Positions 18,342-29,706 of a stretch of 64,000 nucleotides of DNA are shown here, one piece after another. The notes beneath the pieces are model-generated. The model made no database searches. It saw only the letters and a program-made list of their open reading frames with translations, and was not told the DNA's origin. The translations under genes were made by a program, and so were the position numbers. The stretch covers positions 102,463-166,462 of the forward strand of contig NZ_FNVD01000009.1 of NCBI RefSeq assembly GCF_900108275.1, written 5' to 3'. Source of the stretch: Jhaorihella thermophila (lineage in GTDB: Bacteria; Pseudomonadota; Alphaproteobacteria; Rhodobacterales; Rhodobacteraceae). How positions within the stretch are numbered: the first letter of the stretch is position 1; every line of letters begins with the position of its first letter.

Positions 18342-19739
18342 ATGCGGCCCATGAGCACGAACCCGCCCGACCTGCGCCCCGACATCGCTCCCGCTGCCCG
18401 CCTGTCCGATGCCCCCCGCCCGGGCCAGCCCACCATTGGCATGGTGTCGCTGGGCTGCCCCAAGGCGCTGGTGGACAGCGAGCGCATCCTGACCCGGCTG
18501 CGGGCCGAGGGCTATGGCATCTCGCCCGACTATGCCGGCGCGGACGCGGTGATCGTGAACACCTGCGGGTTTCTGGACAGCGCCAAGGCCGAAAGCCTTG
18601 AGGCGATCGGCGAAGCGTTGACCGAGAACGGCCGCGTGATCGTCACCGGCTGTCTGGGCGCCGAGCCGGACTATATCCGCGAGCATCACCCGCGCATCCT
18701 GGCGGTGACCGGCCCGCACCAGTACGAACAGGTGCTGGACGCGGTGCATCAGGCCGTGCCACCCGACCCGCACCCGTTCATCGACCTGATGCCGGCGGCG
18801 GGAGTGAAGCTGACGCCCAGGCACTACAGCTATCTCAAGATTTCAGAGGGTTGCAACCACAAGTGCAAGTTCTGCATCATCCCCGACATGCGCGGGCGGC
18901 TGGTGTCGCGACCCGCGCATGCGGTGCTGCGCGAGGCCGAGAAGCTGGTGGATGGCGGCGTCCGCGAATTGCTGGTGATCAGCCAGGACACCAGCGCCTA
19001 TGGGCTGGATCGCAGGCATGACACCGTGCCCTGGAAGGGGCGCGAGCTGCGCAACCACATCACCGATCTGGCACGCGAGCTGGGGCAGTTGGGCGCCTGG
19101 GTGCGGCTGCATTACGTCTATCCCTATCCGCATGTGCGCGAGCTGATCCCGCTGATGGCGGATGCGGGCAGCGGCGTGCTGCCGTATCTGGACATCCCCT
19201 TTCAGCACGCCCACCCCGACACGCTGAAGCGCATGGCCCGCCCCGCGGCGGCGGCCAGGACGCTGGACGAGATCGCCGCCTGGCGCGCCGCCTGTCCCGA
19301 CCTGACGCTGCGCTCCACCTTCATCGTCGGCTATCCGGGCGAGACCGAGGCCGAGTTCCAGACCCTGCTGGACTGGCTGGACGAGGCGCAGCTGGATCGG
19401 GTCGGCTGCTTCAAATACGAAAACGTCGAAGGCGCGCGGTCGAACGCCCTGCCCGATCACGTGCCCGAAGAGGTCAAGCAGGAACGCTGGGAGCGCTTCA
19501 TGGAAAAGGCGCAGGCGATTTCCGAGGCGAAGCTGGCGGCCAAGGTGGGACGGCGGATGCAGGTGATCGTGGACGAGGTGGACGACGAGGCCGCCACCTG
19601 CCGCACCACGGCCGATGCGCCCGAAATCGACGGAAACCTCTTTCTCGACGAGGGGTTCGAGGACCTGAAACCGGGCGACATCGTCACCGTCGAGGTGGAC
19701 GAAGCCGGGGAATACGATCTTTGGGGGCGGCGTGTTTGA
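18342..19739 (+). CDS. rimO: Ribosomal protein S12 (Asp88) methylthiotransferase RimO
   Basis: 465 residues. Radical-SAM enzyme that adds a methylthio group to Asp88 of ribosomal protein S12. The N-terminal MTTase domain carries three cluster cysteines ([39 protein letters not shown]). The radical-SAM motif is CNHKCKFC (about residues 169-176), and a TRAM domain is at the C-terminus (from about 395). The set [10 protein letters not shown] and CGFLDSA is specific to RimO as opposed to MiaB. A second ATG three codons in (18351) may be the start. Confidence 0.96.
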   Translation: MRPMSTNPPDLRPDIAPAARLSDAPRPGQPTIGMVSLGCPKALVDSERILTRLRAEGYGISPDYAGADAVIVNTCGFLDSAKAESLEAIGEALTENGRVIVTGCLGAEPDYIREHHPRILAVTGPHQYEQVLDAVHQAVPPDPHPFIDLMPAAGVKLTPRHYSYLKISEGCNHKCKFCIIPDMRGRLVSRPAHAVLREAEKLVDGGVRELLVISQDTSAYGLDRRHDTVPWKGRELRNHITDLARELGQLGAWVRLHYVYPYPHVRELIPLMADAGSGVLPYLDIPFQHAHPDTLKRMARPAAAARTLDEIAAWRAACPDLTLRSTFIVGYPGETEAEFQTLLDWLDEAQLDRVGCFKYENVEGARSNALPDHVPEEVKQERWERFMEKAQAISEAKLAAKVGRRMQVIVDEVDDEAATCRTTADAPEIDGNLFLDEGFEDLKPGDIVTVEVDEAGEYDLWGRRV

Positions 19740-19834
19740 GGCGGCACAAGGGTTGTGTGGATCGTCCCATTGACGCGCGACAGGCTCCGTCACAGCATGG
19801 CCGGCGGTGATTCACGCAAGGGAGGACAACGCGC

Positions 19835-20077
19835 ATGACCGACACCCCCATCATCGCGCAAAAGGGGCCGTTTCCGGTCGAGGTCGAGGAAGGCAAGACC
19901 TATTTCTGGTGCGCCTGCGGGCGGTCGCAGAAACAGCCCTTTTGCGACGGGTCGCACAAGGATACCGGCTTCAGCCCGGTGAAATACACCGCCGAGGCCA
20001 GCAAGAAGGTGTTCTTCTGCGGCTGCAAGCAGTCGGCCAAGAAGCCGCTCTGCGACGGCAGCCACAACAAACTGTAA
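19835..20077 (+). CDS. CDGSH-type iron-sulfur protein with two motifs
   Basis: 80 residues with two CDGSH zinc-finger-like iron-sulfur motifs: CACGRSQKQPFCDGSH (about 26-41) and CGCKQSAKKPLCDGSH (about 62-77). Each has the C-x-C-N-C-D-G-S-H pattern that binds a 2Fe-2S cluster in mitoNEET-like proteins. The tandem small form is common in bacteria; its role (redox or cluster transfer) is not known. Cytoplasmic, no signal peptide. Confidence 0.88.
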   Translation: MTDTPIIAQKGPFPVEVEEGKTYFWCACGRSQKQPFCDGSHKDTGFSPVKYTAEASKKVFFCGCKQSAKKPLCDGSHNKL

Positions 20078-20092
20078 GGCGCGCCCTGCCCG

Positions 20093-20338
20093 CTATTTGC
20101 CGGGCGGGGTTTCGCGCAGCTGGTAGATGCCTTCGGGCAGGTCCAGCGCGGCGGCGAGATCGCGCAGCTGGTTCGCCGACAGGGTGATCTTCTGCACGGT
20201 GTCGGTGCGCGGATCGTATTGTTCGATCGTCACGCACTCCGCGAAACTGTTGATGATCACGTCTTCCTGAAGCGGCGGTTCGCCCTCGTCCATCAAGACG
20301 ATCACGGTGGCGTCGAATTCGTGCTCGATGCTGAACAT
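20093..20338 (-). CDS. Conserved small protein of unknown function
   Basis: 81 residues, MFSIEHEFDATVIVLMDEGE then DVIINSFAECVTIEQYD, convergent with the CDGSH gene (15 bases apart). Acidic, no signal peptide, no membrane segment, no motif I recognise. The reading frame has a normal codon look for the region and a clear start with no larger overlapping ORF, so I think it is real. Confidence 0.6.
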   Translation of the reverse strand: MFSIEHEFDATVIVLMDEGEPPLQEDVIINSFAECVTIEQYDPRTDTVQKITLSANQLRDLAAALDLPEGIYQLRETPPGK

Positions 20339-20454
20339 GGGCTCAGACTGCCCCGCGCCTCGGCGGTTTGCAAGGGCTGGCCATGGGGGCTGGCGGCGGA
20401 CGGGGGCTGTGATAGGGTGCGCCGACCAAGACCGCTGAACCGGACCGAACCAGA

Positions 20455-21135
20455 ATGCTCCGCCTTTTCCTGCTGTTGCTGGCCCTGGGCCTTGCCGCCT
20501 GCACGGCGCCGGTCGCCCCGGTGGACCCCGAGATCCAGCGCGCCGCGCGCAGCTTTGTCGAGGTGGTCGGCCGGGTCGAACCCGTCGCCGAAAGCGAGTG
20601 CCGCCGCCTGACCGTCGGGTTGAACTGCAACTTCGTCATCGAGGTCGATACCGATCCGCGCGAGCCGCCCAATGCCTTTCAGACGGTCAACGAGTTCGGG
20701 CAGCCGGTGATCATCTTTACCGTGGCGATGATCCTGGATGCGCGGTCGCCGGACGAAATGGCCTTTGTGCTGGGGCACGAGATGGCCCACCACATCCTAG
20801 GCCACCTTGCCCGGCAGGAGCGCAACGCCGTGGCCGGGGCGGAGATCCTTGCCGACATGGCGGTGCGCGCGGGCGCCGGTCCGGCCGAGGTGGCCAATGC
20901 CCGGCAGATCGGGGCCGAGATCGGAGCGCGGGTCTATTCCAAGGATTACGAGCTGGAGGCCGACCGGCTGGGCACGGTGATCGCGCTGCGCGCGGGCTAT
21001 GACCCTCTGAGGGGCGCGGCCTATTTCAGCCGCCTGCCCGATCCCGGCGACCGGTTCCTGGGCACGCATCCGCCCAATGCCGCGCGCATCCACGCGGTGC
21101 GGGACACGCTGCGGCGGCTGGGGGCCGGGGCATGA
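20455..21135 (+). CDS. M48-family metalloprotease, lipoprotein
   Basis: 226 residues. Lipoprotein signal peptide MLRLFLLLLALGLAAC with the lipobox cysteine at 16. Zinc-protease motif HEMAHHILGH (about residues 105-114), with the third ligand glutamate probably in YELEADRLG (about 163-171). A typical C-terminal GTHPPNAARIHAV follows. This is the BepA/LoiP-like group of periplasmic outer-membrane quality-control proteases. Overlaps the next gene by 4 bases. Confidence 0.88.
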   Translation: MLRLFLLLLALGLAACTAPVAPVDPEIQRAARSFVEVVGRVEPVAESECRRLTVGLNCNFVIEVDTDPREPPNAFQTVNEFGQPVIIFTVAMILDARSPDEMAFVLGHEMAHHILGHLARQERNAVAGAEILADMAVRAGAGPAEVANARQIGAEIGARVYSKDYELEADRLGTVIALRAGYDPLRGAAYFSRLPDPGDRFLGTHPPNAARIHAVRDTLRRLGAGA

Positions 21136-21500
21136 GCCTGACCCGGCTGGGCGTGATCCTGACCGATCGCGGTTCGCGCTATGCGGTGAGCGGCGCGCCG
21201 GTCACGTCGCGGGCCGAAGTCGACGCGGTGCTGGCCGAACTCAAGGCCGATCGCGCCTATGCCCGGGCGACTCACAATACTTGGGCGGCGGTGCTGCCGA
21301 CCGGCGCGCTCAAGGCCGATGACGGAGAAAGCGGCGCGGGGATGGTGATCCTGCGGATGCTGGAACGCGCCGGTGTCACGGATCACGTTGTCATCGTAAC
21401 CCGCTGGTACGGCGGCAAGAAACTTGGCGGCGACCGGTTCCGGCGGGTGCAGGACTGCGTGCGGGCCTATCTGGAGGCCACCGGGTCTGTCGGGTCTTGA
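21132..21500 (+). CDS. YigZ/IMPACT N-terminal-domain protein
   Basis: 122 residues of the UPF0029 (Impact N-terminal) domain. ATHNTWAAVLPTGALKADDG, GESGAGMVILRML and VTRWYGGKKLGGDRF are the family signatures (compare A-H-C-W-A, D-D-G-E-P-G-T-A-G, V-R-Y-F-G-G-x-x-L-G). It lacks the second domain of full-length YigZ (about 200 residues). The biochemical role is unknown. Coupled to the protease by an ATGA overlap. Confidence 0.82.
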   Translation: MSLTRLGVILTDRGSRYAVSGAPVTSRAEVDAVLAELKADRAYARATHNTWAAVLPTGALKADDGESGAGMVILRMLERAGVTDHVVIVTRWYGGKKLGGDRFRRVQDCVRAYLEATGSVGS

Positions 21501-21629
21501 CCTGCATCAAGGCCGGACATTCCCGGTCGGCTATGCTGTTTTCACGGCCATCCACGGGATTTCGGGGCCGCCGTGGCAAAGATGGCCGGGCCTGCGGGTT
21601 GCCCGCGGCCCCGGTTGCGGAGGAGACTT

Positions 21630-21902
21630 ATGAAACCTTTGGGACACCTCATGACTCATTTTCGGCTGGTGTCCTGCATGGCGCGCGCGGTGGGTGTGGA
21701 TCCCGAGACCGCGCGGGCGGCGGGCGCGCTGAGCCAGCGGGCGTGGGCCGACATGGTTCAGACCTGTCGCCGCTGCGGCTGGGAGGGGTGCGAGGACTGG
21801 CTGAACAAGCACGAGACCGCGGAACATCCGCCCGAGGCCTGTCCGAACGCTGCCCGGATCCTGAGCATGCGCGGCCGGGTCGCGCGGTTGCAGGAGGCAT
21901 GA
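21630..21902 (+). CDS. DUF6455-family protein (first of tandem pair)
   Basis: 90 residues. MGRAV-type helix, then CRRCGWEGCEDWLNKHE and APPEACPNAARIL-like C-terminus: paired cysteines (C-x2-C-x4-C, then a later C) typical of the small DUF6455 proteins that abound in Rhodobacteraceae. The start ATG 21630 follows GGAGAC. A second family member follows directly at 21904, so they are cotranscribed. Function unknown; the conserved cysteines suggest metal or disulfide. Confidence 0.72.
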   Translation: MKPLGHLMTHFRLVSCMARAVGVDPETARAAGALSQRAWADMVQTCRRCGWEGCEDWLNKHETAEHPPEACPNAARILSMRGRVARLQEA

Positions 21903-21903
21903 G

Positions 21904-22170
21904 TTGGACGGATCGCCCGATCGGCTTGGGGATCTTTCGCGGCATTTCTGGCTCGCGCGGTCGGTGGCGCGTGTGATGGGGTTGAACCTGTCCGAGTGCA
22001 TCGCGCGAGGAAAATTGACCGAAGATCAATATGCAAGGATGATAACCCGCTGCCGCGCGGGGGGGTGCGCGGTCATGTGCGAGGCGTGGCTGGCCACCCA
22101 GACCAGCCGCTGCGACAAGGCACCGTCGCATTGCGCCATCGCCGAGGATTTGAACCGACTGGCGAAATAG
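21904..22170 (+). CDS. DUF6455-family protein (second of tandem pair)
   Basis: 88 residues, TTG start placed 6 bases after an AGGAGG inside the end of the previous gene. It repeats the arrangement of its neighbour: LARSVARVMGLNL helix, then CRAGGCAVMCEAWLATQ and APSHCAIAEDLNRL. Sequence identity with the first copy is modest, so the duplication is old. Confidence 0.7.
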   Translation: MDGSPDRLGDLSRHFWLARSVARVMGLNLSECIARGKLTEDQYARMITRCRAGGCAVMCEAWLATQTSRCDKAPSHCAIAEDLNRLAK

Positions 22171-22290
22171 GCGGACCCTGGGGCGCCGACATGCAGATCG
22201 CAGGGCGGCCCGCGCTACGTCGGGCGGGTGCGGGGAGGTCTGCGCGACGGGGACGGGTCGAGGGGCGCCGCCCGTCGGGCAAAGGAAATG

Positions 22291-22346
22291 CGAGGGGCTC
22301 TGCCCCTCGCGCTCCCCGGAGTATTTTTCGCAAGATGAAGGAGCGG
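22291..22346 (-). repeat. Dispersed intergenic hairpin element, copy C
   Basis: Plus strand CGAGGGGC-TCT-GCCCCTCG hairpin, then CTCCCCGGAGTATTTTTCGC and AAGATGAAGGAG. On the minus strand it starts about 57 bases after the ubiV stop. Confidence 0.8.
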
Positions 22347-22402
22347 AAAGCGCACTGCCCTGCCGGAGGGTCTTCCGGCGGACGGCTGCTCTGGCGGCCG
22401 GG

Positions 22403-23314
22403 TCAGGCGGCGCGGGGGCCGAAATGGCGGTGGCCTTCGGCGCCGTGCCAGAAGCCGTTGGAGAGCGGTGCGGGCAGGTTCAGTTCCTCGAGCCGGGCAA
22501 GCGTTTCCGCGCCATCCGCGCGGCCCGCGATCCGGTCGGCGAAGATCCGCGTCACGGCCACCATGTCCGCCCGCTGCGGCAGCACGCGGAAATGGGAAAC
22601 GCCCATGTCGCGCATCTCGTCGATCTCCGCGGCGAGGCAGAGATAGGAATGCGACAGGGTCTGGATACCGTTGACGACGAGAAAGCTCTGGTCTGTGACC
22701 GTCGTCAGGGGCATGCCGTCGGGGTCTTCCTCGCAGACGAACTGGCAGTTGTCCTTGGTCCGGCAATGGGCGCGGGCGTGGTAGCAGCGCGCCGAGACGG
22801 CGAGTGAGGCGCGGCCGAAGACCTGCACTTCGACCCCGACCCCGCGTTCGCGGGCCGCGGCGGCCATGGCCCCGACCACGCGCCGGGGCAGTTCGACCGG
22901 CAGGGTCGCATGCGTCGCCCCCCTGGCCGCGAGCCCACCCAGGGTTCGTTCGTTGTAGACGTTCATCAGCGGCCCCAGCCGGTGCGGGCGGCCGTCGATG
23001 TGGTAGAGGCCGGAGGTGTTGTTCAGTTCGATCTCCTGGCTGTCGATTGCGCAGAAGTCGCGCATCATGTTGCGTTCGCGGGGGATCACGACTTCGGAGA
23101 GGGACGAGAGCACCACCCGCTTGCCGCCGCGTTCGAGGCGGTCGATCACCCGGGCCAAGTGCCGTTCGCAGAAGGGGGTGCGCTTGGAGCAGATCACCTC
23201 GCCCAGGTAGACGGTGTCCACCGGGGATTCGTCGGCGATGCGGGCATAGAAGTCGCATTTGGTGTCGGCATCCCAGTGGTAGAGGATCGGGCCGAGGGTG
23301 AGCGTGCCTGTCAT
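22403..23314 (-). CDS. ubiV: Anaerobic ubiquinone biosynthesis protein UbiV (U32 family)
   Basis: 303 residues from MTGTLTLGPILYHWD. U32-peptidase-family protein that with UbiU forms the iron-sulfur complex for oxygen-independent ring hydroxylation in ubiquinone synthesis. Cysteines that fit the 4Fe-4S ligand set are seen: one near residue 19 (KCDFY) and the cluster CYHARAHCRTKDNCQFVC (about 180-200). No protease motif. It lies downstream of ubiU, with a 201-base gap that holds a dispersed hairpin element. Upstream in-frame sequence to 23449 is probably not translated. Confidence 0.9.
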   Translation of the reverse strand: MTGTLTLGPILYHWDADTKCDFYARIADESPVDTVYLGEVICSKRTPFCERHLARVIDRLERGGKRVVLSSLSEVVIPRERNMMRDFCAIDSQEIELNNTSGLYHIDGRPHRLGPLMNVYNERTLGGLAARGATHATLPVELPRRVVGAMAAAARERGVGVEVQVFGRASLAVSARCYHARAHCRTKDNCQFVCEEDPDGMPLTTVTDQSFLVVNGIQTLSHSYLCLAAEIDEMRDMGVSHFRVLPQRADMVAVTRIFADRIAGRADGAETLARLEELNLPAPLSNGFWHGAEGHRHFGPRAA

Positions 23315-23407
23315 GTCTGGGGCTCCGGTGAGGTTGTGGTGGCGGGGATCACGGCATGAGGAGGGGTCGCGGGCGGGCGCCGCGCCCGTATGGTGTCTGC
23401 GGCGGGT

Positions 23408-23462
23408 GCCGGGGGCTCTGCCCCCGGACCCCCGGGATATTTGCGGCAAGAGGAAGGAACGG
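23408..23462 (-). repeat. Dispersed intergenic hairpin element, copy D
   Basis: Plus strand CCGGGGGC-TCT-GCCCCCGG hairpin, CCCCCGGGATATTTGCGG, then CAAGAGGAAGGAACGG. On the minus strand it starts about 54 bases after the ubiU stop, between ubiU and ubiV. Confidence 0.85.
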
Positions 23463-23515
23463 GCGGGCCGGTTGCCGCCCGGCGGCGGAATCGGCAGCGA
23501 GGATCAGTTGCAGCG

Positions 23516-24514
23516 TCATCGCCATTTCTTGGATCCGAACGCGCCCACGGTCTGTTTCTGGCCTTCGGTCAGCGCCACGAGGTCGTCCAGGTGCGGCTCT
23601 TGCCCGGCCAGCACCTGGTCGATGGCGGCGCGGAAGTTCGACACCACCTGCCGGACATAGGCGCGCGAGCGCTGCCGGCCTTCGATCTTGAAAGCTTCGA
23701 CGCCGGCCTCGATCAACTGCGGCAGCAGTTCGGCGAGGTTCAGGCTGACCGGTTCCTCGAAGGCATAATAGGATTCGTCGCGGGCGGGCGTTGTATAGCG
23801 GCCCTTGCAGATCGTGGGATAGCCGGCCTGTTCGTCCGGGCCGAAGCAGTCGAAGGTGAAGTCGCCCAGCCGGGTGGTCACCGATCCGTCGGGGCCCTTG
23901 TCGTAATGCACCTGGGCTGCGGGCGAACAGACGCCGTCCATGTTGGTGGACAGCCCCGTCACATAGTTGGTCAGGCAGCAGCGACCCTCGACCATAAGCC
24001 CGTGATTGCCGAAGACGAAGGTTTCGATCTCGCAGGGGATTTCGCTCTTGATCTGGCGGATCTCGGCCACGGTCAGGATGCGCGGCGGCACCACCCGTTT
24101 CACGCCGAATTCGCGGACGTAGTAGCGGATCGCCTCGGGGCTGGAGGCGGCGGCCTGGACCGACAGGTGCAGGCGCAGGTCGGGGTGACGTTCCGCCACA
24201 TATTCCGCCACGCCGATATCTGCCACGATCACCGCGTCCACGCCGAGGCGAGCCCCGGCATCCACGGCATCGCGCCACAGATCGAACCGACCCGCGGTCG
24301 GGAAGCTGTTGACCGCGAGCAGCACCTTGGCACCGCGGTCGTGGGCATAGGCGACGCCTTGCGCCATCTCGTCCGGGGTGAAGTTCAGCCCCGGAAAATT
24401 GCGCGCATTGGTGGCGTTCTGGAACCCGCAATAGACCGCGTCCGCGCCGGCATCGACGGCGGTGCGCAGCGCGGCGGGGGTTCCGGCGGGGCAGACAAGC
24501 TCGGGACGCGACAT
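23516..24514 (-). CDS. ubiU: Anaerobic ubiquinone biosynthesis protein UbiU (U32 family)
   Basis: 332 residues. ELVCPAGTPAALRTAVDAGA opens the TIM-barrel-like U32 fold; YCGFQNATNARNF is close to E. coli UbiU (YhbU). Four cysteines fit the 4Fe-4S site: two in GRCCLTNYVTG (about 170), one in GVCSPAAQ (about 190) and one in FDCFGPDEQAGYPTICKGRY (about 230). With UbiV and UbiT it allows ubiquinone to be made without oxygen, which suits an organism able to respire anaerobically. The start overlaps the ubiT stop (ATGA). Confidence 0.92.
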   Translation of the reverse strand: MSRPELVCPAGTPAALRTAVDAGADAVYCGFQNATNARNFPGLNFTPDEMAQGVAYAHDRGAKVLLAVNSFPTAGRFDLWRDAVDAGARLGVDAVIVADIGVAEYVAERHPDLRLHLSVQAAASSPEAIRYYVREFGVKRVVPPRILTVAEIRQIKSEIPCEIETFVFGNHGLMVEGRCCLTNYVTGLSTNMDGVCSPAAQVHYDKGPDGSVTTRLGDFTFDCFGPDEQAGYPTICKGRYTTPARDESYYAFEEPVSLNLAELLPQLIEAGVEAFKIEGRQRSRAYVRQVVSNFRAAIDQVLAGQEPHLDDLVALTEGQKQTVGAFGSKKWR

Positions 24515-25035
24515 CAGCTTCCTCCCCGCCGGTCCCCTGCCCGGCGCAGGGCGGCCAGGATGGCCCGCCCCGGTGCCCCGAACAGCCCGGCCGCGTCTTC
24601 GGCAATGGAGCCTTCGACATCGTCCAGCGCGTTGCGCAGGCAGACGACGGCCTCGGTATTGCCGGTGATGTCGAGATCGCGGGAGAAGAACAGCGCATCC
24701 CCGTCGCTGTTGCCGTCCACCAGCGCCAGAAGATCGAAGAAATTCCCCGCGATGCGGGCATCCGACTGCGGCTCGCGCCGGCGCGGTTCGGCCCGGAACA
24801 CCAGATTCTCGGGGTCCGGCACCAGCAGCAGCACGAAGGGCAGCCCGCGCGGGTCAATCACGAAGCACGCGGTCCGGTGCGGGCCGAGGCGGTCGAAGAG
24901 ACTGGGATGCAGCCCGGCCACGCGACGAGCCACGCGGGCGAGGATCGGCTGCAGCAGGAACAGCGGGGGCGGCGGCAGGAACCGGAGCGGCCCGGCCCCC
25001 GTCGCGTCAGGCTTGCCATGTGCGATCTCGGTCAT
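24514..25035 (-). CDS. ubiT: Anaerobic ubiquinone biosynthesis accessory protein UbiT (SCP2 domain)
   Basis: 173 residues. A proline-rich N-terminus (FLPPPPLFLLQPIL) is followed by an SCP2 sterol-carrier-like domain (FVIDPRGLPFVLLLVPDP, then SDARIAGNFFDLLALVDG and DGDALFFSRDLDITGNTEAV). This is the lipid-binding partner that holds ubiquinone intermediates for UbiU/UbiV. First gene of the ubiT-ubiU-ubiV run, overlapping ubiU by one or a few bases. Confidence 0.9.
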   Translation of the reverse strand: MTEIAHGKPDATGAGPLRFLPPPPLFLLQPILARVARRVAGLHPSLFDRLGPHRTACFVIDPRGLPFVLLLVPDPENLVFRAEPRRREPQSDARIAGNFFDLLALVDGNSDGDALFFSRDLDITGNTEAVVCLRNALDDVEGSIAEDAAGLFGAPGRAILAALRRAGDRRGGS

Positions 25036-25107
25036 GGGGCCTGCGATAGCACGGCGCGCGTGCCCCTGAATTGACGATAGTCAAGACCGGCGCCGGGGGC
25101 GGCGGTT

Positions 25108-25524
25108 TCAGGCCAGATGCGCGGCCACCCGCCGGCGATGGGGGGCGTCGCGGTGCTCGAACAGGTAGATCCCCTGCCAGGTGCCCAGCACCGGCGCGCC
25201 TGACGCGACCGGAATCGACAGGCTCACCGGCAGAAGCGCGGCCTTGATATGGGCGGGCATGTCGTCGGGGCCCTCATAGGTGTGCCGCAGATATGACATG
25301 GAGGGATCGGTGCTGGGCGGCACGAGGCGGCGGAAAAAGGCGTGCAGGTCGGTCTGCACCTCGGGGTCGGCGTTTTCCTGCACGACCAGCGAACAGGAGG
25401 TATGCCGGACGAACAGCGTCAAGAGCCCCTCGCGCAGGCCGCTGCCCCGCACCCAGCCGCGCAGGTCGGATGTGAATTCGTAGAGCCCCGCGCCGCGCGT
25501 GGCGATGGTGAATTCCGTCTGCAT
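25108..25524 (-). CDS. YjbQ/UPF0047-family protein
   Basis: 138 residues from MQTEFTIATRG. UPF0047 signatures: LTLFVRHTSCSLVVQENADP (about 35-54), then LGTWQGIYLFEHRD near the end. Some family members have weak thiamin-phosphate synthase activity. Divergent from dnaG. The ORF extends to 25554, but those residues lack similarity. Confidence 0.85.
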   Translation of the reverse strand: MQTEFTIATRGAGLYEFTSDLRGWVRGSGLREGLLTLFVRHTSCSLVVQENADPEVQTDLHAFFRRLVPPSTDPSMSYLRHTYEGPDDMPAHIKAALLPVSLSIPVASGAPVLGTWQGIYLFEHRDAPHRRRVAAHLA

Positions 25525-25613
25525 GGGCCGCAGCCTGCCGCAGGCCGGGGGCACTGTCCAGCCTGCTCTCCAGCCCGCTGGACAAGCCCCGCCGATCGGC
25601 GGATAGTGTGGCC

Positions 25614-27569
25614 ATGTCCCTCCCGCATGGATTCCTTGACGAGCTGCGCAGCCGCACGAGCCTGGCCCAGGTGGTCGGGCGCAAGGTGATGTGGGATGCG
25701 CGCAAGTCCAACCAGGCCAAGGGCGACATGTGGGCCCCCTGCCCTTTCCACCAGGAAAAGACCGCCAGCTTTCACGTCGATGACCGCAAGGGCTTCTATT
25801 ACTGCTTCGGCTGCCACGCCAAGGGCGACGCGATCAGCTTTGTCCAGGAAACCGAGAACGTGAGCTTCATGGAAGCGGTCGAGATCCTGGCCCGCGAAGC
25901 CGGGATGCCCATCCCCGCCCGCGACCCGCAGGCACGGCAGAAATCCGACCGCCGGGCGCAGCTGGTCGAAGTGATGGAACAGGCGGTGCAGTTCTACCGC
26001 CTTCAGCTGCGCACCGGCGCGGGGGCTGCGGCGCGGGACTATCTGGCCGGGCGGGGCCTGGGCGAGGATGCGCTGGAGCGGTGGGAGATCGGCCTGGCCC
26101 CGCCGGGATGGGAGAACCTGCGCGAACACCTGCGCCGCAAGGGCGTGCCGGACGATCTGATGCTGGCAGCGGGGCTGGTGCGGCCGTCATCCCAGGGTCG
26201 CGAGCCCTACGACACATTCCGCAACCGGATCATGTTCCCGATCCGGGATCCGCGCGGGCGGGCGATCGCCTTTGGCGGGCGGGCGCTGGACCCGGGCGAC
26301 AACGCGAAATATCTCAACTCGCCCGATACCGAGCTTTTCGACAAGAGCCGCGTGTTGTTCAACCACGGCCCCGCCCGGGTGGCCGCGGGCAAGGGGCACA
26401 GTCTGATCGTGGCCGAAGGCTACATGGACGTGATCGCGCTGTCGCAGGCCGGGTTCGAGGCCGCGGTGGCGCCGCTGGGCACGGCAGTGACCGAGACCCA
26501 GCTGCAGATGCTGTGGCGGATCGCGCCCGAGCCGATCATCGCGTTGGACGGGGACAAGGCGGGGATCGCCGCGGCGATGCGGGTGATGGATCTGGCCCTG
26601 CCGCTGCTGGAGGCGCCGAACGCGCTGCGCTTTGCCCTGATGCCCGAAGGGATGGACCCCGACGATCTGATCCGCGCGCGCGGGGCCAAGGCGGTGCAGG
26701 AGGTGCTGGACCGCTCGATCCCGATGGTGCAGCTGTTGTGGCGGCGCGAAACCGAAGGCCGCGTCTTCGACAGCCCCGAGCGCAAGGCCGCTCTGGACAA
26801 GGCGCTGCGCGAGAAGATCAAGCAGATCAGGGATCCGTCTATCCGCGCCCATTACGGACAGGAAATCAAGGATCTGCGCTGGCAGCTGTTCCGGTCGTCG
26901 CGGGCCGGTCCCGCCGGATCCGCCCCCGCGCGCAAGGGCCACGGCCGCACACCGCCCGCCGCGCCGACCCCCGGCGCGCGCTCCTCGATCCTGGTGGCGC
27001 AGGGGGAGACAGCAGAAACCCATCTGCGCGAAGCGGTGATCCTGGCCACCGCGCTGGCCACGCCGGAGGTGATCCCCGAATTCGAGGCGGGGCTGGAGGC
27101 GATGACCTGCGCCGATCCGGTCCACGCCCGGCTGCGCGACCTGATCCTGCGCCACGCGGCCGAGGATCCTGCGACACTGGTCGAAAAAATCCGCGCCGAA
27201 GCGGGGCCCGAGACCCTTGAAAACCTGCATGCGCTTCGCCATGTCGCAATCAGCCCGTGCGTCCGCAAACCCGGCGACGTGGACCTGGCCCGGATGACGA
27301 TGGCCGAGGAACTCGCAAAACTCGAAGCGCGGCGGGGGCTGGAGGCGGAAATCGCCGAAGCGGCCGAGGATCTGGCCAGCGCGGCCGACGAGGCGCTGAC
27401 ATGGCGGCTGAGCCAGGCCGCCGAGGCGCGCAACCGGGCGCTGCGCAGCCAGTCCGAGGACAAGGTGGAATACGAGACGGGTGACAATGGAGCGCGAATC
27501 AACCGGCACGAACGCGAGGCCTTCGACGCGTTGTTGCGCCGCATCACCTATGCCAAACCCCGCCGCTGA
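25614..27569 (+). CDS. dnaG: DNA primase
   Basis: 651 residues. Makes RNA primers at the replication fork. The N-terminal zinc ribbon is CPFHQEKTASFHVD (about 42-55) with YYCFGCHAKGD. The catalytic core and Toprim fold are at LIVAEGYMDVIALSQAGFEA (about 265-284) and IALDGDKAG (about 310-318). A C-terminal helicase-interaction region follows a low-complexity linker (about 430-460). Residues before MSLPHGF are not needed. It is followed by rpoD, the conserved macromolecular-synthesis order. Confidence 0.97.
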   Translation: MSLPHGFLDELRSRTSLAQVVGRKVMWDARKSNQAKGDMWAPCPFHQEKTASFHVDDRKGFYYCFGCHAKGDAISFVQETENVSFMEAVEILAREAGMPIPARDPQARQKSDRRAQLVEVMEQAVQFYRLQLRTGAGAAARDYLAGRGLGEDALERWEIGLAPPGWENLREHLRRKGVPDDLMLAAGLVRPSSQGREPYDTFRNRIMFPIRDPRGRAIAFGGRALDPGDNAKYLNSPDTELFDKSRVLFNHGPARVAAGKGHSLIVAEGYMDVIALSQAGFEAAVAPLGTAVTETQLQMLWRIAPEPIIALDGDKAGIAAAMRVMDLALPLLEAPNALRFALMPEGMDPDDLIRARGAKAVQEVLDRSIPMVQLLWRRETEGRVFDSPERKAALDKALREKIKQIRDPSIRAHYGQEIKDLRWQLFRSSRAGPAGSAPARKGHGRTPPAAPTPGARSSILVAQGETAETHLREAVILATALATPEVIPEFEAGLEAMTCADPVHARLRDLILRHAAEDPATLVEKIRAEAGPETLENLHALRHVAISPCVRKPGDVDLARMTMAEELAKLEARRGLEAEIAEAAEDLASAADEALTWRLSQAAEARNRALRSQSEDKVEYETGDNGARINRHEREAFDALLRRITYAKPRR

Positions 27570-27681
27570 GGCGTTTTCGTAAGGAACAGACTGACATTTC
27601 CGGGTAAACGGGTGGCCGAATCACCAGATCGCGCTAATGATTCGCCCGACCCTGAATCACCCGACCCTGCAGGAGCACCGA

Positions 27682-29670
<1,989 letters not shown>

Positions 29671-29706
29671 GCCAGGTCCGGCAGGGCTACCCCAAACCGC
29701 ATGCGG

